A DNA stretch of 64,000 nucleotides from Psychrobacter sp. BI730. GTDB lineage: Bacteria; Pseudomonadota; Gammaproteobacteria; Pseudomonadales; Moraxellaceae. The position numbers were made by a program, and so were the translations under genes. Where the stretch lies: positions 186,001-250,000 of the forward strand of contig NZ_JAATTV010000002.1 of assembly GCF_013414195.1 (NCBI RefSeq), given 5' to 3'. Shown piece after piece: positions 56,617 to 64,000 of the stretch (its first letter is position 1; the number at the start of each line of letters is the position of its first letter). The notes under the pieces are model-generated. The model was not told where the DNA came from and ran no database searches. It was given only the letters and a program-made list of their open reading frames with translations.

Positions 56617-56668
56617 ACTGAATAACTTAAGCACTGAATAGTTTAAGCACTGAATAGTTTAAGCACTG
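56617..56668. repeat. 16-bp tandem repeat after exbD
   Basis: ACTGAATAGTTTAAGC repeated three times (first copy with AC for GT) plus ACTG, starting 14 bases after the exbD stop. It runs into a hairpin AGCACTG-tgagt-CAGTGCT (56662-56680). Confidence 0.85.
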
Positions 56669-56789
56669 TGAGTCAGTGCTAGTAGCTTTGGCTTTAGATG
56701 AGAAAACTGGCTAGATAAATCAATAGCCCAACCAGCAAGACAATTAGCACCACTATAATAAAAACAATTAAAATAATAAAATTTTCTCC

Positions 56790-56843
56790 AACCTCATTAA
56801 CTACTTAAACCTCAAATTAAGTCGTTAGTGAGGTTTTCTTTTT
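56790..56843 (+). terminator. Terminator of tonB-exbBD
   Basis: AACCTCATTAAC and GTTAGTGAGGTT arms (11 of 12) with a long loop, followed by TTCTTTTTTT. It ends at the stop codon of the convergent DUF2799 gene. Confidence 0.7.
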
Positions 56844-57383
56844 TTACCAGCCATAGCCAAACGGACGATAGCCGTAACCGAAGCCTGCATGTCTGTAGCC
56901 AAATGGGTAAGGTGAGCGTAAGTAGTCGAGATCGCGCTGACGGATATAGTAGTAGCGCCCTTGAGAGTAAGCTTCTTCTAACTTCTCAATACCTTCTAAC
57001 GGACAAACAGGTTGCCAGTCATAGCCTTCGCGACCGAGCTTATAAGCGCTCAGCTCGGTACAGTAGTTTTTGAGACCTTTTTGACGGCCTTGCTCCCATT
57101 GGATACGGTTAGGGCTAGCACCGCCTATACTGGCGCAGCTATTGGTATAGTGACCGAAGTAGGCACCTGAACGTCCTTGCGAGCCATCAGCGTAGCCGAC
57201 TTCTTGCCAGTTGCTGCTTTGACACTGCTGCGGGGTTAGGCTCTGAGTCGTGGCACAGCCTGATAATGTCAGTACGACCGCGCCAAGTAGCGATAGGCTC
57301 ATGCCTGTTTTGCTCATGACTTTACTCATCAGCTTGCGAGCGTGATAAGCGCCCGATGAGTTTGACTCAATAAGATAATTCAT
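56844..57383 (-). CDS. DUF2799 lipoprotein
   Basis: 179 aa. Lipobox LSGC in SLLGAVVLTLSGCATT marks a lipoprotein; the long N-terminus suggests the true start may be an internal ATG (MSKVMSKTGM). DUF2799 pattern: QCQSSNWQEVGYADGSQG, then PNRIQWEQGRQKGLKNYC. The C-terminus is rich in Gly, Tyr and Phe (FGYRHAGFGYGYRPFGYGW). Function unknown. Confidence 0.8.
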   Translation of the reverse strand: MNYLIESNSSGAYHARKLMSKVMSKTGMSLSLLGAVVLTLSGCATTQSLTPQQCQSSNWQEVGYADGSQGRSGAYFGHYTNSCASIGGASPNRIQWEQGRQKGLKNYCTELSAYKLGREGYDWQPVCPLEGIEKLEEAYSQGRYYYIRQRDLDYLRSPYPFGYRHAGFGYGYRPFGYGW

Positions 57384-57733
57384 AATAAACCTGCGCGCGT
57401 TTAAAATTATGGTTTATCATAGCACTTTTTTGCGCTGACCACTTTTCGTATCTGGTTTTTATAGCGTACTGTACTCGGTAAGTTTATATACGCTAAATAG
57501 CTGATTTAATAGCGTAACTTGCTAAATTGTCATATGCTTTAAAAGCACCTGTTGCACCTCGATTGGACGACAACGCTTGATTTTTAATGGTTCGTGCTCA
57601 TTATAAGCCCTTATATATCGTTGTTTATTATCGTGCTAACCGCAAATCTATATGTATAAATAACGGTTCATTAGCGATATTTCACTCTATATCTCTTAGT
57701 ATCTTTTTCATTTAGTCAAAAGGCCAGACCATC
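57384..57733. other. Intergenic region, nothing recognised
   Basis: About 350 AT-rich bases between two divergent genes. It should carry both promoters. No dyad, repeat family member or small gene stands out. Confidence 0.35.
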
Positions 57734-58330
57734 ATGGGAACATTGATTGGCGTTATCATTGTACTATTCGTATTAGGGAGTATGATGGCGCTCAAACCGA
57801 ACGGTATCGATCAGCGTTTGGATAAGCTGCGTATGACCGCGCGTCGTTTACAGCTCAATCCAAAACTCGTTTCGTGCCCTGATTGGATCAAAGGCCGTGA
57901 CAATGAGTATGGCCGCGGTATGCTTGGACAGTACTGCCTGATATTTGAAGACACTAAACTGCCGCATACCCGTTATCAAGTGATTGATGGACAGTGGCGA
58001 CCAGACAGCAGTTTTGTCGATACCAGTACAGACGATAAGACGCTTACTATTCCCAGTGCGATTCGTTCTAGTCAAATCAGCAATAATCCGACGGTCAAAA
58101 AGACTGATTTTAGCTTGGATCAAGTGCCGTTAGAGCTGCCAGTAAGTATCGAGCCGTTTGTTAAAGGTCTATTGACCAAGGCAAATAGCATTATTATTTA
58201 TTGGGAAGATATTGCTTATGTACGTCCAGCATCTAATCCTACGTATCATCAAAAACGGATCGAAGCGGACTTATTAGTGCTCAAAGAAAACCTTGAGAAG
58301 TGGGCGCTACAGATGCAAAAACAAGCATAA
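57734..58330 (+). CDS. Unknown membrane-anchored protein
   Basis: 198 aa, family not recognised. A single N-terminal helix (GTLIGVIIVLFVLGSMMAL) likely anchors it in the inner membrane. The soluble part has a Cys pair (VSCPDW and GQYCLIF) and ends in a helical, charged tail (EADLLVLKENLEKWALQMQK). Start ATG 57734 follows AAAAGGCC a few bases upstream. It stands alone before topA. Confidence 0.65.
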   Translation: MGTLIGVIIVLFVLGSMMALKPNGIDQRLDKLRMTARRLQLNPKLVSCPDWIKGRDNEYGRGMLGQYCLIFEDTKLPHTRYQVIDGQWRPDSSFVDTSTDDKTLTIPSAIRSSQISNNPTVKKTDFSLDQVPLELPVSIEPFVKGLLTKANSIIIYWEDIAYVRPASNPTYHQKRIEADLLVLKENLEKWALQMQKQA

Positions 58331-58598
58331 ACCTAGTAAAGCGTTTTTTCGTCTCCATTAAAGGGCAATATGCAAGCGGTTTGTCATATTCAAATTATTT
58401 AAAGTTGACAGTTTAACGCTTAGCAGTGTAACGTCTTTATAACTATATCTTTATTTTATGGTTATTATTTGTTTTATAACCTTTTTTATCAGCAGCGATT
58501 ATTACTATAAATAGCTGAACCATGGTCAAACCATGAGTATTAGCTTCCATAAATTGCCGTGCTGCTGAATTTAACCTTACTTTTAATTTACTTATATT

Positions 58599-61268
58599 AT
58601 GGTGTCGTCAAACATGGCAAAAACCACAACCAAAAAAAGTCCAGCACCAGCTGCGGACAGCCCAAAGGGTAAGTCTTTGGTGATTGTAGAATCGCCAGCC
58701 AAGGCAAAAACGATTAATAAATACCTTGGTGATGACTTTATCGTACGCTCAAGTATCGGTCACGTCCGTGATTTGCCGGTCAGTGCGAGCAAAAGCGCAA
58801 AAAAAGCAACAACCGCTAAAAAAGATGACAGTCTGACCAAAGAAGAAAAAGCGCAGCAAGCACTGGTACGCCGCATGGGCGTAGATCCAGAGCATGACTG
58901 GGCGGCAGTCTATGAAGTATTACCCAACAAAACCAAAGTCATCAAAGAGCTTAAAGCATTAGCCAAAGACGCTGACAAAATCTATCTAGCAACGGATATG
59001 GATAGAGAAGGGGAAGCGATTGCTTGGCATCTAAAAGAAGTCATCGGTGGCCCGGATAGCAAGTATCAACGTGTGGTCTTTAACGAGATTACCAAGTCAG
59101 CTATTCAAAGTGCATTTAAGCAGCCTTCGAAATTAGACATTGACCGCGTGAACGCGCAGCAAGCTCGTCGGTTCTTGGACCGTGTTGTTGGCTTTATGGT
59201 ATCGCCATTATTGTGGCAAAAGATTGCTCGCGGACTGTCTGCAGGCCGTGTACAGTCAGTCGCTATGCGCTTGGTCGTTGAGCGTGAGCATGAGATTCGC
59301 GCGTTCATTCCAGAAGAGTACTGGCAGATTCATGCTGATACGCACATTGCTAATGGAAAAAAAGACGCTGAGCAAATCGGTATACGCTTAGAGGCGACCA
59401 AACAAGGCGGCAAAACCCTAAAGCTTGGTAATAAAGAGCAGACCGATAAAGTTCTAGAAGTGCTCAAGGCAAGCGATTTTATCGTTAAAGAGCGTGAAGA
59501 AAAACCAACACAATCACGTCCAAGCGCACCATTTATTACTTCGACCTTGCAACAGGCTGCTAGTACGCGCTTAGGTTTCTCTGTTAAGAAAACCATGATT
59601 TTGGCGCAGCGTCTATACGAAGCGGGTCATATTACTTATATGCGTACTGATTCGACGTTCTTATCAGGCGACGCGCTTGCAGCTGTCCGTGGTCATATCG
59701 AAGACAGCTATGGCGCAAAATACGTGCCAGAAAAACCAAACTTCTATGGTAACAAGCAAGGCGCACAAGAGGCGCATGAAGCGATTCGTCCTTCTAATGT
59801 CAATATGAAGTCAACGCAGCTCAAAGGTGTTGAGCGTGATGCAATACGTCTATACGAGCTAATCTGGCGTCAATTTGTAGCGTGTCAGATGTTACCTGCC
59901 AAATATTTATCAGTGAACCTGTTTGTAGGCGCAGATGATATCGAGCTAAAAGCCCGTGGCCGTACCATGGTGTTTGATGGCTACACAAGAGTTATGCCAC
60001 CGGCCAAGACTGACGACACTTTACTGCCTGATGTCAAAAAAGGCGATAAGTTAAATCTAGATAAGCTGGATCCAAGTCAGCACTTTACTAAGCCTGCGCC
60101 TCGCTATACTGAAGCCAGTCTAGTAAAAGAGCTTGAGAAGAAAGGCATTGGTCGCCCATCGACGTATGCATCCATTATCTCAACCATTCAAGATCGTGGT
60201 TATGTGAAGTTAGAGAACAAGCGTTTATTTGCTGAAAAGATGGGTGATATCGTTACGGATAGATTGACAGCTAGCTTCCCAGACTTAATGGATTATACCT
60301 TTACTGCTGCGCTTGAAGACAAACTCGATCATGTGGCAGAAGGTGAGCAAGACTGGAAAGATGTGCTTGATAATTTCTATGGCGAGTTCAAAACCACTCT
60401 AGAGCGTGCCAAAGAAAAAGATGGTATGCGTCCAAACGATCCAACTGACGTGCCAGATGTCCATTGTGATATCTGTGATCGTCCGATGCAATTGCGTACA
60501 GGGTCAACAGGTGTATTCTTAGGCTGTACTGGCTACAATCTACCGCCAAAAGAGCGTTGTAAAGGCACCAAAAATCTAATGCCAGTCGAAGCATTCGCCA
60601 ATCTAGATGATGCGGAAGGTGATGACGAAGCGGCAGAAGTTAAAGATTTGATGGAGAAAAAACGCTGTCCGAAATGTGGCACGGCGATGAATGGTTACAT
60701 CGTAGATGGTGGCCTCAAACTACACATTTGCGGTAACAACCCTGATTGCGATGGTTATATCCTAGAAGAAGGCAAATTTGAAGTACCGGGCTCAGATGCA
60801 CCAACCATTGACTGTAACAAGTGCGATGGGCAGATGGAGCTTAAAACGGGACGCTTTGGTCCGTACTTTGCTTGTCAAAACTGCGATAATACGCGCAAGG
60901 TACTAAAAACAGGTGAAGCTGCGCCGCCACGTATGGATCCAATCCATCTGCCAGAGCTAAAGTCGACCAAGCATGACGATTATTTCATTTTGCGTGAAGG
61001 GGCGGCTGGGATGTTCTTGGCAGCGTCTAAGTTCCCGAAAGTGCGCGAGACACGTCCGCCAAAGCTGGCTGAGCTACGAGAAATCAAAGATAAAATGGAA
61101 GACAAGTTCCAGTATCTGTTTGCAGGGCCAGATGAAGATCCTGAAGGTAACCCAACCATCTTGCGCTGGTCACGTAAGAAAAAAGAGCAGTATATTGGCT
61201 CTGAAAAAAACGGCAAGGCCACACGTTGGGGTGTTTACTGGCGTAAAGGTGAATGGGTAGAGGAGTAA
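58599..61268 (+). CDS. topA: DNA topoisomerase I
   Basis: 889 aa from ATG 58599 (an equally plausible in-frame ATG at 58614 starts MAKTTTKK). TOPRIM domain begins [19 protein letters not shown] with [13 protein letters not shown]; the catalytic Tyr is residue 347 in [12 protein letters not shown]. The C-terminal part has zinc-finger-type repeats ([28 protein letters not shown]). It relaxes negative supercoils. An inverted repeat covers its stop codon. Confidence 0.95.
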   Translation: MVSSNMAKTTTKKSPAPAADSPKGKSLVIVESPAKAKTINKYLGDDFIVRSSIGHVRDLPVSASKSAKKATTAKKDDSLTKEEKAQQALVRRMGVDPEHDWAAVYEVLPNKTKVIKELKALAKDADKIYLATDMDREGEAIAWHLKEVIGGPDSKYQRVVFNEITKSAIQSAFKQPSKLDIDRVNAQQARRFLDRVVGFMVSPLLWQKIARGLSAGRVQSVAMRLVVEREHEIRAFIPEEYWQIHADTHIANGKKDAEQIGIRLEATKQGGKTLKLGNKEQTDKVLEVLKASDFIVKEREEKPTQSRPSAPFITSTLQQAASTRLGFSVKKTMILAQRLYEAGHITYMRTDSTFLSGDALAAVRGHIEDSYGAKYVPEKPNFYGNKQGAQEAHEAIRPSNVNMKSTQLKGVERDAIRLYELIWRQFVACQMLPAKYLSVNLFVGADDIELKARGRTMVFDGYTRVMPPAKTDDTLLPDVKKGDKLNLDKLDPSQHFTKPAPRYTEASLVKELEKKGIGRPSTYASIISTIQDRGYVKLENKRLFAEKMGDIVTDRLTASFPDLMDYTFTAALEDKLDHVAEGEQDWKDVLDNFYGEFKTTLERAKEKDGMRPNDPTDVPDVHCDICDRPMQLRTGSTGVFLGCTGYNLPPKERCKGTKNLMPVEAFANLDDAEGDDEAAEVKDLMEKKRCPKCGTAMNGYIVDGGLKLHICGNNPDCDGYILEEGKFEVPGSDAPTIDCNKCDGQMELKTGRFGPYFACQNCDNTRKVLKTGEAAPPRMDPIHLPELKSTKHDDYFILREGAAGMFLAASKFPKVRETRPPKLAELREIKDKMEDKFQYLFAGPDEDPEGNPTILRWSRKKKEQYIGSEKNGKATRWGVYWRKGEWVEE

Positions 61269-61380
61269 CTATTGTTAAATCCAATATAGTGCTTTTATAG
61301 CGTCAGACTCATCTAATGTACTACAGGTACAATTTGCATTGGTCTTTCTTGTATTGGCTTAAACAAACATAATAGTTACT
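61264..61380 (+). repeat. Correia-like miniature element, degenerate copy E
   Basis: About 117 bp. Ends are 10-bp perfect inverted repeats AGTAACTATT (61264-61273) and AATAGTTACT (61371-61380), and the interior shows TTTATAGCGTCA and TTTCTTGTATTGG like other copies. The left arm contains the topA stop codon TAA (61266-61268). Confidence 0.5.
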
Positions 61381-61385
61381 TCCAA

Positions 61386-61421
61386 TAAAAAACCCTCTTA
61401 TAATTTAAGAGGGTTTTTTTT
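61386..61421. terminator. Terminator between topA and sodC
   Basis: AAAAAACCCTCTTA and TAAGAGGGTTTTTT are complementary with a short loop, followed by Ts. Placed between convergent genes, likely bidirectional. Confidence 0.9.
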
Positions 61422-61493
61422 GTACTTATAATATTTCTTTTAAGCTATTTTTACGTCTATAGACTTAGCCTAAGTTCATAGGTTTGGACAGTA

Positions 61494-62051
61494 TTAGTTT
61501 TTTACGATGATACCGCAACCAATACGATCGCCTGCATTACCTGAAGGCTGACTGGTATAGTCGTCAACGCCAGCATGTACGATAAAGGCCAAACGATTTA
61601 CGCTATATTTACCTGCTTCAGTCGCTGCGATTTTCTTATTCACATAGTTAATAGTAGCAACACCATCTTCATTAGCAGTTAAGTTTGGCAAGTCACCAGC
61701 ATGGCCATTCATATCATCTGGATTAGAGTGTGGCTTGTTGTCTGGGTTGAAGTGACCGCCTGCTGCTTTACCCATAACGTCACAGCTACCCGTTTCATGG
61801 ATATGTAATGAGACAGTTCTGCCTGGCTGTAAGTTAGTGAGTTTACCGTAAACTTGGACGCCGCCATCGACTGGACGTAAGAAAACTTGGCCAACTTCTT
61901 TCTTCTCACCATCTACTGTTTGTATGGTTGATTTTAGCGTTGGCTGTGCTAAAGGATTGCCTGTTTGCATTTGGCTTTCTACGGTTTGGCAACCAGTCAT
62001 TGCTAACGCTGAACCGCATAATAGGGTACTTGCAAGTAAGGTCTTATTCAT
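61494..62051 (-). CDS. sodC: Cu/Zn superoxide dismutase, lipoprotein
   Basis: 185 aa from ATG 62051, which follows GGAG; an ATG 12 bases upstream is less likely. Lipobox MTGC gives a membrane-anchored periplasmic enzyme. Copper and zinc ligands are present: VSLHIHETGSCDVMG, AGGHFNPDNKPHSNP, NGHAGD and FIVHAGVDDY, with the structural Cys pair (GSC and IGCGI). It removes superoxide in the periplasm. Confidence 0.93.
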   Translation of the reverse strand: MNKTLLASTLLCGSALAMTGCQTVESQMQTGNPLAQPTLKSTIQTVDGEKKEVGQVFLRPVDGGVQVYGKLTNLQPGRTVSLHIHETGSCDVMGKAAGGHFNPDNKPHSNPDDMNGHAGDLPNLTANEDGVATINYVNKKIAATEAGKYSVNRLAFIVHAGVDDYTSQPSGNAGDRIGCGIIVKN

Positions 62052-62063
62052 TGTTATCTCCAA

Positions 62064-62344
62064 TTGTTTGAGTTGTTATTTTTAATCTTCATTAAAGCCA
62101 CGAATATATTTCGTTATTGTTCTATAAAAATCGGCGTCAATATTCGTTAACATCGGAGTCAGTATAGCCAAGCTAACTCTATAGTTATTCATCAAATGCG
62201 CAACAATCAGTTAATAAATGTAAGTATCGTATGGATTTGAAAAACGAAGTAGCATAAATAATTTTGAAATTAAATGGCTTTAAATGTGTGAGAACCTTAT
62301 TAAGAAGGCTACGAACTGCAAGCAAATGAATAACAAACAGGCAT
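62064..62344. other. Intergenic region between sodC and lon
   Basis: About 280 AT-rich bases upstream of sodC, ending at the lon terminator. It must hold the sodC promoter; no specific site could be named and no gene is seen. Confidence 0.35.
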
Positions 62345-62377
62345 AAAAAAGCCGCTCACCATAGTGATGAGCGGCTT
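62345..62377 (-). terminator. Terminator after lon
   Basis: AAGCCGCTCA and TGAGCGGCTT with a 9-base loop; the A-run on the left is a T-run for the leftward lon transcript. Confidence 0.85.
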
Positions 62378-62411
62378 CCTAATCTATAGAACTGGCTTAA
62401 TAAAGGTTCAA

Positions 62412-64000
62412 TTAATTGTGCAGTGCTTTACCAGAGGTTTTATCAACAGTCACTTTGGCAGGCTTAATTGGTGTTGGCATACTGACCAAAGCAACCTTTA
62501 AGATTTCTTCAATCGTCGCGACTGGCTGAATGGTTAAGCCTTCTTTCACGTTATCAGGAATATCAGCCAAATCTCGCTCATTAGTCGCTGGGATCAAGAC
62601 ATGCTTGATACCACCGCGATGTGCCGCCAGCAACTTCTCTTTGAGACCGCCGATACGTAGGATTTTACCGCGTAAGGTAATCTCACCTGTCATCGCAATA
62701 TCTGGACGAATAGCAATACCTGTCAACGCAGAGACTAGCGCTGTCGTCAGTGCACCACCAGCAGATGGGCCGTCTTTTGGCGTGGCGCCTTCTGGCATAT
62801 GCACATGGACGTCTGTTGTTTTAAACGTTTCGTAGTCGATACCTAAGCTATCACCGCGAGCACGAACCACGCTCATGGCTGCGCGAATTGACTCTTTCAT
62901 CACATCGCCTAGTGAACCGGTAAAGCTAAGCTCGCCTTTACCTTTCATGCCGACCGCTTCGATGGTCAATAGCTCACCGCCGACCTGAGTCCATGCAAGA
63001 CCAGTAATACGACCAATCTCAGGCTCTTCTTCAGCCAGACCGTAGTCATACTGATGCACACCTAGATAGTCATCGATGTTTTTGTCATCGACTGTCACTA
63101 GCTGACGTTCTGCTTTTTTCGGAGCGCGAGCACCATGAGTTTCAACCGAACCGCGAACCACTTTACGGCAGATTTTATTCACTTCACGCTCAAGGTTACG
63201 CACACCTGCTTCACGAGTATAACTACGCACGATGCTGTGCAATGCCGCTTCAACAATCTCAATTTCACCTTCTTTAAGACCATTTTGCTTAATTGCTTTT
63301 GGCACTAGGTATTTCTGTGCGATATTGACCTTTTCTTCTTCGGTATAACCTGGAAGACGAATAACTTCCATACGGTCAAGCAGCGCAGGCGGAATATCCA
63401 TGCTGTTGGCGGTACAGATAAACATCACTTGCGACAAATCTAAGTCCATATCTAAATAATGGTCGTTAAATGTATCGTTCTGTGAGGGATCCAATACTTC
63501 AAGCAATGCTGACGCTGGATCACCGCGGAAGTCTTGCGCCATCTTATCGATTTCATCCAATAAGAATAGTGGGTTTTTGACTTCTACTTTTGCAAGTGAC
63601 TGAACGATTTTACCTGGCATTGCACCGATATAAGTACGGCGATGACCACGAATCTCGGCTTCATCACGTACGCCGCCAAGCGCCATACGTACAAACTTGC
63701 GACCCGTGGCACGGGCGATAGATTCGCCTAATGAAGTTTTACCAACACCTGGAGGACCGACGAGACATAGAATTGGACCACGAAGTTTCTTCACGCGTGA
63801 TTGCACGGCGAGGTACTCTAAGATGCGGTCTTTTACATCTTGCAAACCATAATGGTCTTCGTCTAATACTGTTTTGGCTTTGTCTAGATTGATAGATACT
63901 TTGGTCGTCGCATTCCACGGCGTGTCCAAAATCCATTCAATATAGTTGCGCACCACTGACGATTCGCTTGATGCAGGTGGCATCATTTTGAGCTTTTTGA
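62412..64000 (-). CDS. lon: Lon protease, C-terminal two thirds (cut by window edge)
   Basis: The frame stays open to base 64000, and the codons before MMPPAS (KKLK) are those of Lon, so the gene continues beyond the window. AAA+ domain: Walker [14 protein letters not shown], Walker [12 protein letters not shown], and sensor residues. Serine protease domain: catalytic Ser in [19 protein letters not shown] and Lys in [14 protein letters not shown]. It degrades misfolded and regulatory proteins. ATP-dependent cytoplasmic homo-hexamer. Confidence 0.95.
   Translation of the reverse strand, partial: KKLKMMPPASSESSVVRNYIEWILDTPWNATTKVSINLDKAKTVLDEDHYGLQDVKDRILEYLAVQSRVKKLRGPILCLVGPPGVGKTSLGESIARATGRKFVRMALGGVRDEAEIRGHRRTYIGAMPGKIVQSLAKVEVKNPLFLLDEIDKMAQDFRGDPASALLEVLDPSQNDTFNDHYLDMDLDLSQVMFICTANSMDIPPALLDRMEVIRLPGYTEEEKVNIAQKYLVPKAIKQNGLKEGEIEIVEAALHSIVRSYTREAGVRNLEREVNKICRKVVRGSVETHGARAPKKAERQLVTVDDKNIDDYLGVHQYDYGLAEEEPEIGRITGLAWTQVGGELLTIEAVGMKGKGELSFTGSLGDVMKESIRAAMSVVRARGDSLGIDYETFKTTDVHVHMPEGATPKDGPSAGGALTTALVSALTGIAIRPDIAMTGEITLRGKILRIGGLKEKLLAAHRGGIKHVLIPATNERDLADIPDNVKEGLTIQPVATIEEILKVALVSMPTPIKPAKVTVDKTSGKALHN

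Overview
The window looks like chromosome of a Psychrobacter-type bacterium (Moraxellaceae, Gammaproteobacteria). The basis is a moderately AT-rich base composition, a FimX-type twitching regulator, a complete hut block beside gdhA, a trpR-trpE-trpG cluster, Fur-type iron uptake genes, and the general style of the proteins and intergenic repeats. This is recognition from gene content, not a database match. No tRNA, rRNA, CRISPR array, prophage or intact transposase was seen. Both end genes are cut by the window: an unidentified gene at the left edge and lon at the right edge.

Layout. (1) 1-8.4 kb: end of an unknown gene, fimX, a lipoprotein cytochrome c, then a MoxR ATPase / DUF58 / TgpA-like transglutaminase cluster, and a small DUF4031 gene. 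(2) 8.5-13 kb: a DUF302 lipoprotein, a LysR regulator divergent from frmA (glutathione-dependent formaldehyde dehydrogenase), a HAD dehalogenase-like gene and a FrnE-like DsbA protein. (3) 13.4-20.2 kb: a nitroreductase remnant, then an aldehyde-oxidising molybdenum enzyme of the PaoABC type with its maturation genes (XdhC family, MocA family). (4) 20.2-25.2 kb: an acetyltransferase, a methyltransferase, and a leftward five-gene set: Roadblock/LC7, PAS, a signal-less PhnD-like binding protein and two unknown proteins. The last of these may itself be LC7-like. (5) 25.8-37.1 kb: gdhA, hutUHGI with divergent hutC and a clear HutC operator, then a polar amino-acid ABC transporter. Together these read as histidine (and related amino acid) uptake, conversion to glutamate, and glutamate-2-oxoglutarate interconversion.

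(6) 37.2-41.8 kb: an EamA transporter, an LprI-type protein, and trpG, trpE, trpR. (7) 42-56.6 kb: an iron block with two TonB-dependent receptors (one FepA-like), a PepSY-TM protein, a four-gene siderophore ABC importer, and tonB-exbB-exbD, with Fur-box-like sites at several promoters. (8) 56.8-64 kb: a DUF2799 lipoprotein, an unknown membrane-anchored protein, topA, lipoprotein sodC and lon (partial).

The most unusual signals are non-coding. About five copies of a ~105-bp Correia-like miniature element sit just after stop codons and sometimes inside operons; one supplies the stop codon of the gene beside it. A 53-nt perfect palindrome is built around a Fur core. An 8-bp unit is repeated seven times between two iron-regulated promoters. 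A 170-bp MITE lies in the predicted leader of the siderophore operon. The LC7-PAS-PhnD-like gene set is the best candidate for an undescribed system.
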